Origin: Paractinoplanes rishiriensis
GTDB lineage: Bacteria > Actinomycetota > Actinomycetes > Mycobacteriales > Micromonosporaceae
NCBI RefSeq assembly: GCF_016862375.1
Contig: NZ_BOMV01000063.1
Coordinates: 1 to 64,000, forward strand
Reading direction: 5' to 3'
Length of the DNA: 64,000 bases
Position numbers and translations under genes: made by a program. Below are positions 7,976-15,111 of the stretch, piece after piece (the stretch's first letter is position 1; each line of letters begins with the position of its first letter). The notes under the pieces were generated by a model, which was not told the DNA's origin, did not search any database, and saw only the letters and a program-made list of their open reading frames with translations.

Positions 7976-9631
7976 TCAGACGCGGAAGCGGGCGACCACA
8001 CCGCGCAGCTCGTCGGCCACCTGGGTCAGTTCGGTGACCGACTGGTCGGCCTCACCGAGGGCGCTGGTCTGCGCCTGCACCGCCTCGGCGACCATGTTGA
8101 TGTTGCCGGCGATGTTCGAGCTGCCGTCCGCGGCGTCCCCGATGCTGCGGCTCATCTCGTTGGTGGTGGCGGTCTGCTCCTCGACCGCGGAGGCGATCGT
8201 GACCTGGTAGTCGTTGATCTCCGAGATGATCCGGGAGATCTCGCCGATCGCCTCGACCGCGCTGGTGGTGTCGGCCTGGATCGCCTCGACCCGGCGGGAG
8301 ATGTCCTCGGTCGCCTTCGCGGTCTCCTGCGCCAGATCTTTGACCTCGGTCGCGACCACGGCGAAGCCCTTGCCCGCCTCACCGGCCCGCGCCGCCTCGA
8401 TCGTCGCGTTCAGGGCCAGCAGGTTGGTCTGCTCGGCGATCTGCGTGATCACCTTGACCACGTTGCCGATCTCCTCGGACGACGTGCCGAGCTTGGCGAC
8501 CGTGTCGTTCGTGGCCTGCGCGACACCGACCGCATTGGACGCCACCTGGGCGGCGTTGTTGGCGTTTTCGGCGATCTCCCTGATCGACGCGCCCATCTGG
8601 TCGCTGCCGGCCGCCGCGGACTGCACATTGGACGAGACATCGCCGGCGCCGGACGCGACCACGGCGGCCTGCTCGGCTGCCTCCCGTGCGCCCTCGGCCA
8701 GCCGGGCGGTGACGCTGGTCAGGCGCTGGGTGCCCTCGCCGAGGGTGTGCGCGCCGTGGGTGAGGGCGGTGACCGTGGCGCGCAGGCCGTCCCGGGCGCG
8801 GTTGACGGCCTGCGCCATCGCACCCAGTTCGTCGCGGGAGCGAACCTCCGCCGCCAGCGTGAGGTCACCGGCGGCCACCGCGTCCAGGGCCGCCGACACC
8901 GTGGTCAGCTGCTGCCGGATCAGGCGGATGACCAGGACGCACACGGCCGCGCCGACCAGGAACCCGACGACCAGGGCAATCAAGGTCAAGTTCCGGGCGC
9001 GGCCGTACGCTGCGTCGCCCGCGGCCGCCATGGCATCCGCCTCGGCATCCTCCGCCTGCTGCATGGCGGCTACGGCGGACTCCATTTCCCGCTGCACCCG
9101 GTCGAACTCGGTCCCGATCCGATCGGCCGCCGGCATCTCAAGCCCGGCCGGCATCGGTTGCCCGAACACGGCAGTGTCGCGCATCGCCCGGTAATACCGG
9201 AACGCCTCGGCGAAATCCGCCATGGCAGCCTGCCGAGTCGCGGACCCCGCGGTGAGCTTGCCGTACGCCGCCAGCGCCGACTCGACGGCTTCGTCGGCCG
9301 CTTGCATGTCCTTGCGGCCCTGCTCCTGCTGCGGCTTGTTACCGGCCGCGGAGAAGTAGACCAGCAGGCCACGGAACACCAGCCCGACCTCGCCCCGGAC
9401 GTTCGAGAGCTCCTGCAGGCTGTCCACGTGGCGGGTCTTCATCGCGGCCAGGTCGTCGCGGAGGCCGGACATGCGGTTGATGGACAACGTCGCCACGCCC
9501 AGCGCAACGATCGCCACGCACACCGCCGCAACGATTGTCTTGATGGTCAGGCTGCGATCCCCGAGCAACGCCTCAAACGCATTACGCCGCGCGGTGATCG
9601 CCGTGCCCGCCTCCTCGCCCTGCGTGGCCAT
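7976..9631 (-). CDS. methyl-accepting chemotaxis protein
   Basis: 551 aa from the ATG at 9631, preceded by GGGGGA; the open frame upstream runs through minisatellite DNA and is not real. Order: short cytoplasmic leader, TM1 (IVAAVCVAIVALGVATL), a four-helix periplasmic sensor of about 150 residues, TM2 (LIALVVGFLVGAAVCVLVI), HAMP, then the methylation helices and hairpin tip EQTNLLALNATIEAARAGE. It should pass an extracellular signal to CheA/CheW. No che genes are in the window, so it is an orphan receptor, co-transcribed with the frameshifted paralogue. Confidence 0.9.
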   Translation of the reverse strand: MATQGEEAGTAITARRNAFEALLGDRSLTIKTIVAAVCVAIVALGVATLSINRMSGLRDDLAAMKTRHVDSLQELSNVRGEVGLVFRGLLVYFSAAGNKPQQEQGRKDMQAADEAVESALAAYGKLTAGSATRQAAMADFAEAFRYYRAMRDTAVFGQPMPAGLEMPAADRIGTEFDRVQREMESAVAAMQQAEDAEADAMAAAGDAAYGRARNLTLIALVVGFLVGAAVCVLVIRLIRQQLTTVSAALDAVAAGDLTLAAEVRSRDELGAMAQAVNRARDGLRATVTALTHGAHTLGEGTQRLTSVTARLAEGAREAAEQAAVVASGAGDVSSNVQSAAAGSDQMGASIREIAENANNAAQVASNAVGVAQATNDTVAKLGTSSEEIGNVVKVITQIAEQTNLLALNATIEAARAGEAGKGFAVVATEVKDLAQETAKATEDISRRVEAIQADTTSAVEAIGEISRIISEINDYQVTIASAVEEQTATTNEMSRSIGDAADGSSNIAGNINMVAEAVQAQTSALGEADQSVTELTQVADELRGVVARFRV

Positions 9632-9778
9632 GGCGTCCCCCCGGCTGTCACGTCCCGCCGGCCCAGCCGGGACGCGACCAACTTTAGAAAACCTCTCGCG
9701 TATCGGCGCCCAGTTTGGGCAATCCGCCCCGATGTTCACCCGTCCTTTCGCCGTTCTGCCCGCGTTGCGGACGCGACT

Positions 9779-9850
9779 GGTGGGGCGGATGGGGCTGGTG
9801 GGGCGGATGGGCTTGGTGGGGCGGATGGGCTTGGTGGGGCGGATGGGGCT
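9779..9850. repeat. 18-bp tandem repeat, 4 copies
   Basis: Units GGTGGGGCGGATGGGSYT start at 9779, 9797, 9815 and 9833, followed by a partial copy. The 18-bp period is the same as that of the coding array at 10242-10349, although the sequence differs. It lies 150-220 nt upstream of the chemoreceptor start. Confidence 0.9.
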
Positions 9851-9900
9851 GGTGGATGGATGCGGAGGCGCAGCTCCGGATGGCGCGACTGTGCACGGCG

Positions 9901-9951
9901 CGGTCGTGTGGGTGGCGCGGTCGTGTGGGTGGCGCGGTCGTGTGGGTGGCG
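9901..9951. repeat. 17-bp tandem repeat, 3 perfect copies
   Basis: Three identical units CGGTCGTGTGGGTGGCG at 9901, 9918 and 9935, followed by a diverged start of a fourth. The perfect identity suggests recent expansion by slippage. Confidence 0.9.
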
Positions 9952-10000
9952 CGGCTCGGTGGATCGGTGATTTTCGATGAGCATGCATCGCCAACGAAAA

Positions 10001-10036
10001 CGGTCAGCACGCGCCCCTGTCGGCGCGTGCTGACCG
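10001..10036 (-). terminator. hairpin terminator of the AI-2E transporter operon
   Basis: Perfect 15-bp stem (CGGTCAGCACGCGCC with its complement) and 6-nt loop. On the minus strand it is followed by TTTTC, giving an intrinsic-terminator shape 64 nt after the transporter stop codon. Confidence 0.75.
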
Positions 10037-10099
10037 CTTCGGCCGCGGGTGAATTCGTGAGAGTCGCGGCTGTGGATAGGCGAGGCGTGGACACAACTC

Positions 10100-11479
10100 C
10101 TATGCGGACGGCGAGGGTGCTGTGGAGGGCGGAGGCGCTGTGGAAGGCGGATTCGGCGCCGTCGCTGTGGAGGAGGCCGGTGCGGTGGTCACCGCGGTGC
10201 CGGCGTCCGAAGAAGTGGGCGCTGTGGAAGGAGCTGTCGCTGTGGATGAGGGGGGTGCTGTGGATGAGGGGGGCGCTGTGGATGAGGGGGACGCTGTGGA
10301 TGAGGGGGACGCTGTGGATGAGGGGGGCGCTGTGGAAGAAGGCGGCGCCGTTGGCGACGGCCGGGTGGGGGCTGTCGGCGGGGTGGGGGGCTCGGGTGCT
10401 GCGGCCGGTGAGCCGCCGGAGAGCAGTGGCGTCATCCACTGGCTGGCGGGATCGATGTCGATCAGTAAGCCCTTTGCCAGCAAGCTCATCGGAATGGCCA
10501 GGAGGGCGCCCAGCGGACCCAGCACCCAACCCCAGAAGATCAGGGAAAGGAAGGACACAGTGGCGGAGAGGCCTACGGCGTCGCCGACGATCTTGGGCTG
10601 GATCACGGACTGGATGATGAAGTTGACTACGCAGTAGAGGACTATGACCTTGAGCATGTCTTCGGGGCCGCCCTGCAGCAGGCCCAGCAGCGCGGGCGGG
10701 ATCAGGCCGACCACGAAGCCGATGTTGGGGATGTAGTTGGTGATGAAGGAGAGCAGGCCCCACAGCACGGGCAGAGGGATGCCCAGGGCCCACAGACCGA
10801 GCGTGTCGATCACGGCGACGATCACGCCGAAGACGGTGGTGACCCACAGGTACCGGCGGGTGCCGCCGGCGAAGCTGCGCAGGGCGCCGACAACCTGCGG
10901 GCGCTGGGTGGCGCTGGTGGCGAGGCGGGCGGGGAAACCCACGGCGTCCAGGCACATGAAGAGCAGGACGGCCATCAGGAACACCGTGTTGGACAGGGCG
11001 CCGGCCAGGCCGCCGAAGATGTACTCCAGGACGCCGGCCACGGCGGCCGGATCGAGGACCTGGGTGACGACCTCGTGGACCTGGGGCTCGGTGATGCCGA
11101 TGCGGTTCAGCTGGGCGACCAGGTCGGCGCGCAGGTCGGTGAACTGTTCCTGGTAGGTGGGTATCAGGTCGACGAGTCTGGCCAGGGACAGCGCGAGTGC
11201 GGCGCCCAGCGAGATCAGGATCAGGTAGACCACGGTCACGTTGGCCAGTGCGGCCAGCCACATCGGGGTGCGGTGGGCGCGCAGCCAGAGCGCGATCGGG
11301 CTCACCGTGACCGTCAGCATCAGGGCCAGGAAGATCGGGGCCAGCAGGTCGGCGGTGATCCGCATGCCGCCGACCACGACCACCAGGCACGCGGTGCCCA
11401 GCAGGACCAGGACACCCCGGGGCAGGCCGGCGGCCGGTGAGTCCGCCGGCCGGCCGGTCGGATCAGTACCGGACCTCAC
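10100..11479 (-). CDS. AI-2E family (PerM-like) transporter with Ser/Thr/Pro repeat tail
   Basis: 459 aa. Residues 1 to about 345 are the usual AI-2E/YhhT core: paired N-terminal helices, a soluble middle (LIPTYQEQFTDLRADLVAQL) and the conserved LLSFITNYIPNIGFVVGLIP block. The remaining ~110 residues are PPSSTA/SPSSTA hexapeptides and Thr/Ala/Pro runs, encoded by an 18-bp DNA repeat. The family exports small molecules or acts as a Na+/H+-type antiporter; the substrate is not predictable. The GTG at 11479 lies inside the end of the DUF7144 gene (17-nt overlap), implying coupled translation. Confidence 0.85.
   Translation of the reverse strand: MRSGTDPTGRPADSPAAGLPRGVLVLLGTACLVVVVGGMRITADLLAPIFLALMLTVTVSPIALWLRAHRTPMWLAALANVTVVYLILISLGAALALSLARLVDLIPTYQEQFTDLRADLVAQLNRIGITEPQVHEVVTQVLDPAAVAGVLEYIFGGLAGALSNTVFLMAVLLFMCLDAVGFPARLATSATQRPQVVGALRSFAGGTRRYLWVTTVFGVIVAVIDTLGLWALGIPLPVLWGLLSFITNYIPNIGFVVGLIPPALLGLLQGGPEDMLKVIVLYCVVNFIIQSVIQPKIVGDAVGLSATVSFLSLIFWGWVLGPLGALLAIPMSLLAKGLLIDIDPASQWMTPLLSGGSPAAAPEPPTPPTAPTRPSPTAPPSSTAPPSSTASPSSTASPSSTAPPSSTAPPSSTATAPSTAPTSSDAGTAVTTAPASSTATAPNPPSTAPPPSTAPSPSA
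10242..10349 (-). repeat. 18-bp coding tandem repeat, 5-6 copies
   Basis: Units GTGGATGAGGGGGGYGCT (plus-strand sense) start every 18 nt from 10242; the sixth copy is diverged. In the minus-strand reading frame they encode the PPSSTA hexapeptide tail of the AI-2E-family protein. Copy number can change without breaking the frame. Confidence 0.9.
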
Positions 11480-11909
11480 GGCCGTGCACTGCGAGGGCGT
11501 AGATCACGAGGACGTCCATGGCGATGATGATCGTGCACCAGATCGGGTACGCGGGCAGGAAGGCCAGGTTGGCCAGCGCGCTCACGACCGCGATGATGAT
11601 GCCGACCACCCGGGCCCAGGTCTGCCCGAGCAGGACACCGATACCGGTGCCGACCGCGATCAGGCCGATGATCAGGTGGGTCCAGCCCCAGGCGCTCAGG
11701 TCCATGGTGAGCAGCAACCCGTCGCGGGTCACCAGGTAGTAGTCGTCGCGGAAGATGGCGACCAGGCCCTCGATCGCCTGGAACCCGCCCAGCATCATCA
11801 GCATGACACCGGCGAAGACCACGAAGCCGACCCAGCCGGTGGGTTCCGGCCGCCTCGGGGCGTACGGGGGATCGGAGGCCGTCGGCCTCTGCTGCTGCGT
11901 GTCGGACAT
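11463..11909 (-). CDS. DUF7144 family membrane protein (paralogue 1 of 3)
   Basis: 148 aa, four membrane segments, with GAGGAG before the ATG. A short polar N-terminus (QQQRPTASDPPYAPRRPEPT) is followed by GWVGFVVFAGVMLMMLGGFQ and the signature IFRDDYYLVTRDGLL, with a conserved WGWTHLIIG in the third helix region. Function unknown. Paralogues lie at 36296-36700 and 37277-37699, all in the stress island. First gene of a unit with the AI-2E transporter. Confidence 0.85.
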   Translation of the reverse strand: MSDTQQQRPTASDPPYAPRRPEPTGWVGFVVFAGVMLMMLGGFQAIEGLVAIFRDDYYLVTRDGLLLTMDLSAWGWTHLIIGLIAVGTGIGVLLGQTWARVVGIIIAVVSALANLAFLPAYPIWCTIIIAMDVLVIYALAVHGREVRY

Positions 11910-11978
11910 GCCGTACTCCTCTTAAGGGGCGGATAAAGCCAGCGGCCCTCACAGTCGTCCACGAGGGGAGGCCGGACG

Positions 11979-11995
11979 CCATCCGCAACGAATGA
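11979..11995 (-). promoter_or_regulatory. degenerate inverted repeat (regulon site 2)
   Basis: CCATCC-GCAAC-GAATGA, two mismatches from the consensus, 70 nt before the DUF7144 ATG. A GACTGT hexamer ends 28 nt past the repeat in the direction of the gene. Weakest of the set; it is kept because the other two DUF7144 genes have good sites. Confidence 0.35.
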
Positions 11996-12009
11996 AATGA
12001 AACGGCCCG

Positions 12010-12669
12010 TCAGGTGTTCCGCCAGGCCCGTGGTTCCCAGATGTTGACGATCTTGGCCACCGCGGTGACCAGGAAGAGCTGGCCGAGCAGCGCTTCCAGC
12101 ACGGCCAGCCCGCGCCCGGGGTTGCCGGCCGGCACCAGGTCGCCGTACCCCGTGGTGGTGAGGGTGATGAAGCTGTAGAAAAGGCTGTCGGCGAGCGTGC
12201 CGTCCCCCGCCTCGCCGTAGAAGGGACCCGGCAGCAGCGCCGCGAGGCACCGGTAGGCGTACCCGAAAGCCATGCCGAGCATGAGGTAGGCGGACAGCGC
12301 CCCAAGCATCAGCTCGCGGTCGGCCTCGCGCCGCCGGGCCAGGTCGGCCACGATCGACACGGGCGCGAGCAGGTACAGCGCGCTGCCGGCCAGAAAGGTG
12401 AGGCCGACCAGGATGCGGCCGTGCGTGAGGATGTTCCAGACGCCGGCCAGCAGTGCGAGCAAAAAGACAAAAGCCGAGGTCAGCCGTACGCGTGGGCGCG
12501 CGTGCGAGGCGCGCAGCGCGTACCAGACCGTACCGATCTGGACCAGCAGCATCAGCGAGACCGCCCACCTCGTGTCCGCGAGCGTGCCCACCATGTAGGT
12601 GATCGCGATCAGGACGATGACGCGGGCGTAGCTGTCCGCCGACCAGACCGGGACGCGCCGTCGGATCAC
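12010..12669 (-). CDS. two-pore-loop type potassium channel (Ion_trans_2)
   Basis: 219 aa. Several hydrophobic helices are followed by a pore loop with the K+ selectivity filter TTTGYGDLVP (filter about residues 172-178) and a final inner helix (LLGQLFLVTAVAKIVNIW). No RCK or TrkA-type cytosolic gating domain is present. It should pass K+ across the cytoplasmic membrane and set membrane potential under stress. Its ATG overlaps the stop of the small upstream gene (ATGA); together with a second small gene they form a three-gene operon. Confidence 0.9.
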   Translation of the reverse strand: MIRRRVPVWSADSYARVIVLIAITYMVGTLADTRWAVSLMLLVQIGTVWYALRASHARPRVRLTSAFVFLLALLAGVWNILTHGRILVGLTFLAGSALYLLAPVSIVADLARRREADRELMLGALSAYLMLGMAFGYAYRCLAALLPGPFYGEAGDGTLADSLFYSFITLTTTGYGDLVPAGNPGRGLAVLEALLGQLFLVTAVAKIVNIWEPRAWRNT

Positions 12670-12875
12670 GAGCCCGGTAGCCGGCGGATCTCGATGAGCC
12701 GCAACCCCATGCCGTGCATCCGGGAGATCAACCCGAACAGCGCCGACTGGTCGGGCAGTGTGCCGTAGAGAACTGTTTCCGGCGGCTCCACCGAGATGGT
12801 CATGTCGGTGAGCTCCGCCAGAAGTTCCGCCGGCAGTGTGCCCGAAACTCGTACCTGGTAGTTCGTTGCGGTCAT
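12666..12875 (-). CDS. small protein, paralogue of the next gene
   Basis: 69 aa, no membrane segment. It aligns by eye with the 64-aa product upstream: YQVRVSGTLPAELLAELTDM against YEIRIHGLLGPLLRTSFDDL, and a shared ending (GLRLIEIRRL / GVELVHLDCG). The pattern of alternating strand and helix suggests a small alpha/beta sandwich. Its position between its paralogue and a K+ channel, with a 4-nt overlap into the channel gene, suggests a regulatory partner; this is inference. Confidence 0.7.
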   Translation of the reverse strand: MTATNYQVRVSGTLPAELLAELTDMTISVEPPETVLYGTLPDQSALFGLISRMHGMGLRLIEIRRLPGS

Positions 12876-12890
12876 GAGCTTCCCTCCGCG

Positions 12891-13085
12891 TCAGCCGCAG
12901 TCGAGGTGGACCAGTTCCACGCCGGACTGGTCGAGCCGTAGCAGCAGTCGTTCCAGTTCCGCGGCCGAGAGCTTTGCCCGGATCGTGCTCTGGCTCGGCA
13001 GGCTCTCGCAGCTCAGGTCGTCGAACGAGGTCCGCAGTAAGGGACCGAGCAGGCCGTGGATCCTGATCTCGTACCGTTCGTTCAT
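12891..13085 (-). CDS. small protein, first gene of the K+ channel operon
   Basis: 64 aa, soluble, homologous to the 69-aa product that follows 15 nt downstream. No family name recognised. The ATG at 13085 has no clear Shine-Dalgarno, and a perfect inverted repeat lies 35 nt upstream with a -10-like element 7 nt before the ATG. This fits a leaderless mRNA. Confidence 0.65.
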   Translation of the reverse strand: MNERYEIRIHGLLGPLLRTSFDDLSCESLPSQSTIRAKLSAAELERLLLRLDQSGVELVHLDCG

Positions 13086-13112
13086 CAGTTCACCGTGACC
13101 CGGTAACCGGAA

Positions 13113-14438
13113 TCACGCCTCACTCGGGGGGAGTGAACGGGCAAGCAGGGTCACGCCGACCTCGAACACGGCCAGCACGACGACCACCACCAGCAGCGCG
13201 GTCCACGACGACAGCAGCAGCGCCAGCACGGCCGCGACCACCAGGCCGCCGACCCGGACGACGTCCAGGTGATCGGCGATCCAGCCGGGTGCGCGGCCGC
13301 CGGCCGTACGCCCGAACCGGCCCGCCGCCGAGGCGCCGCGCCCAAGCTGATGGCGCAGCCAGCGTGGCCCGCGGCCCGGGCCGATCAGATAGCACACCGC
13401 GGCCAGCAGGGCACCGATCCAGATCAGCTGGGTGCCGCGCTCGCGGAGCAGGCTGAACACGCTGGTCACGGCGGCCGCGGCGCCGTCGCGATAGACGCCG
13501 GAGGGCACCTGGGCGAGCAACTCGTCGCGCACCGCGCGCAACACCGCGGTGACCGCGACCGCCGCCACCACCAGCCACAACCCGAGCTGGAGCAGGGTGC
13601 GCCGGCGCCAGGGCGAGAGCACCAGCGCGATGATCAGCAGCAGAATCGTGCTGATCACGAACACCGCCAGGTTGCGTTTCGCGCCCTCCACCGCCTGCTG
13701 CACCTGCCAGAGGCGGCCCGAGTCGTACAACGTGAACTGGGCGAAGTTGGCCGGTAGCGAGACGCCCAGCGCCTGCTCCACCCGCAGCCGCAGGTTTTCC
13801 GGTATCGCGCCGCTGCTCAGGTCGGGCAGGGTGATCTGCTTGCCGAACAGTGTGGGCAGCTCGGCGCTGAGCTCGCGCAGCACCTGGTTGATCAGTGGAA
13901 GCAGGTCGATGTCGACGTGGTCGCCCTGCGCGACGACGACCTCGCTGCGACCCTCGACAATGGCCAGGACGCGCTGGTGGGCGCGCCGGTTCAGCTCGAC
14001 CCAGATGGCCTGGAACCGGTCGCTCTGCAGCACGTTCGAGACGGTCCGCCGGACGCCGTCGCGCAGCTGGCCGGTGATCGGCCCGGCCACGAACGCTGCC
14101 TGGGCCGGCAGCACCGCCTCGATTCGCTGCTCGACGTCGAGGACCCGGAAGACCTCGGTGGTGGCGTATTCCGACACCGCCGCGGCGACCTGCGGGTCCT
14201 GCGGCAGCGGTGCGACGGTGGCGACAAAGCGGTCCGTGTTCAGCACCGTGGTCGCCGCCCACAGCCCGACCACGCTGGCGACCAGCGCGAACGCGGTAAC
14301 CGTGATCAGGACGGCGGCGGCCACCCGGCGCAGTGCGGCGATGGCGAACGCCCAGCGTTGCCGGGTGTCCAGACGTGTTTGCAGGGCGGAGACCTCGGCG
14401 CGGAGCCGCGCGACCTCCTCGGTGTCCGTGGTGGTCAT
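13113..14438 (-). CDS. multi-pass membrane protein of unknown function
   Basis: 441 aa from the ATG at 14438. The ATG at 14477 is in frame but falls within the operator-like repeat. An N-terminal coiled-coil-like stretch (EEVARLRAEVSALQTRLDTR) is followed by a first membrane helix and a large extracytoplasmic region of about 190 residues. A pair of helices around LAVFVISTILLLIIALVL, and further pairs near the C-terminus, complete it. The layout resembles actinobacterial integral membrane proteins of unknown role. No Shine-Dalgarno is seen, fitting a leaderless transcript from the site at 14474. Confidence 0.75.
   Translation of the reverse strand: MTTTDTEEVARLRAEVSALQTRLDTRQRWAFAIAALRRVAAAVLITVTAFALVASVVGLWAATTVLNTDRFVATVAPLPQDPQVAAAVSEYATTEVFRVLDVEQRIEAVLPAQAAFVAGPITGQLRDGVRRTVSNVLQSDRFQAIWVELNRRAHQRVLAIVEGRSEVVVAQGDHVDIDLLPLINQVLRELSAELPTLFGKQITLPDLSSGAIPENLRLRVEQALGVSLPANFAQFTLYDSGRLWQVQQAVEGAKRNLAVFVISTILLLIIALVLSPWRRRTLLQLGLWLVVAAVAVTAVLRAVRDELLAQVPSGVYRDGAAAAVTSVFSLLRERGTQLIWIGALLAAVCYLIGPGRGPRWLRHQLGRGASAAGRFGRTAGGRAPGWIADHLDVVRVGGLVVAAVLALLLSSWTALLVVVVVLAVFEVGVTLLARSLPPSEA
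13120..13136 (-). promoter_or_regulatory. inverted repeat TCACTC-N5-GAGTGA (regulon site 3)
   Basis: Perfectly symmetrical arms, ending 35 nt before the ATG at 13085. A CACGGT hexamer ends 28 nt past the repeat. The site lies inside the last codons of the next gene upstream. Confidence 0.55.
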
Positions 14439-14473
14439 GCGCCCGACGGTGGCCGACCGCCGGGATGGCCGCG

Positions 14474-14490
14474 TCATCCAGGGCGAATGA
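14474..14490 (-). promoter_or_regulatory. inverted repeat TCATCC-N5-GAATGA (regulon site 4)
   Basis: One mismatch from consensus; it ends 36 nt before the ATG at 14438. A CACCGT hexamer ends 28 nt past the repeat. Confidence 0.5.
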
Positions 14491-14534
14491 ACCCTCGCCC
14501 GCCGCGCCGCCGGCGGGCGCCCCGGTGTACGAAC

Positions 14535-14551
14535 TCATTCCCTCGGTATGA
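14535..14551 (+). promoter_or_regulatory. inverted repeat TCATTC-N5-GTATGA (regulon site 5)
   Basis: 66 nt before the DUF1269 ATG, with CTGACT ending 29 nt past the repeat. The predicted leader of about 30 nt contains the GAAAGGG ribosome site. It stands back to back with site 4, so the two divergent genes each have their own copy. Confidence 0.45.
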
Positions 14552-14616
14552 GGAGAGGCCCACCCCCGGTGTGTCTGACTGGCAGGGCCTCACCCAATGA
14601 CGAAAGGGCGTGCATC

Positions 14617-15111
14617 ATGGCAACACTGGTCGCCATCGGATATCCCGACGAGACCACGGCGACGGCGGCATCGCTGGAGGCCGACCGGCTGGCCAAAGAT
14701 CTGATCATCCAGCCGGATGCCATCGCGACGATCATCCGGGACCGCGAGGGCAAGTTCCATGTGACGACCAACCACCACGCCGTCGGCGGTGGCGCCACCT
14801 GGGGCATGTTCTGGGGTCTCCTCTTCGGGATGCTGTTCTTCATCCCGTTCATCGGCATGGCGGTCGGCGCCGGTCTCGGCGCGCTCACCGGCAAGCTGAC
14901 CAAGGGCGCGATCAACAAGGAGTTCGAGCAGCAGGTCCGTGACCTGCTCCAGCCCGGCACCTCGGCGCTGTTCCTGATCGTCGAGGCGGTCACCCCGGAC
15001 AAGGCCGTCGAGGCGCTCAGCCGGTTCGGCGGCACGGTGCTCAAGTCCTCGCTGTCCAAGGAAGCCGAAGCGGAGCTTCAGGAAGCCCTGCACGGATCCG
15101 CTCAGTCATGA
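14617..15111 (+). CDS. DUF1269 family membrane protein
   Basis: 164 aa from the ATG at 14617 with GAAAGGG upstream. A soluble N-terminal part (ATLVAIGYPDETTATAAS) precedes a Gly-rich double-helix hairpin (GATWGMFWGLLFGMLFFIPF, GMAVGAGLGALTG). The C-terminus is a predicted alpha/beta half. The DUF1269 family is stress-associated and of unknown biochemistry. Its stop overlaps the start of the GH63 gene (ATGA), making it the first gene of a carbohydrate operon. Confidence 0.88.
   Translation: MATLVAIGYPDETTATAASLEADRLAKDLIIQPDAIATIIRDREGKFHVTTNHHAVGGGATWGMFWGLLFGMLFFIPFIGMAVGAGLGALTGKLTKGAINKEFEQQVRDLLQPGTSALFLIVEAVTPDKAVEALSRFGGTVLKSSLSKEAEAELQEALHGSAQS

Larger units (their letters stand above)
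9632..10099. other. 468-bp intergenic region with minisatellites
   Basis: Between the start of the chemoreceptor operon and the end of the AI-2E transporter gene, both on the minus strand. It holds the chemoreceptor upstream region, two tandem arrays (9779-9850, 9901-9951) and a hairpin terminator (10001-10036). I see no convincing gene. The frames crossing it are Pro/Arg-rich translations of the repeats. Confidence 0.7.

Noticed and set aside
9779..9951. CRISPR array
   Set aside because: Units are 17-18 bp, directly contiguous, with no unique spacers and no cas genes.
9632..9994. 120-residue N-terminal extension of the second chemoreceptor
   Set aside because: It is a translation of intergenic minisatellites (Pro/Arg/Thr repeats). 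The ATG at 9631 has a ribosome site and begins a normal receptor.
14439..14477. Upstream ATG for the 441-aa membrane protein
   Set aside because: It lies inside the inverted repeat and upstream of the predicted RNA start. The ATG at 14438 has the right spacing.
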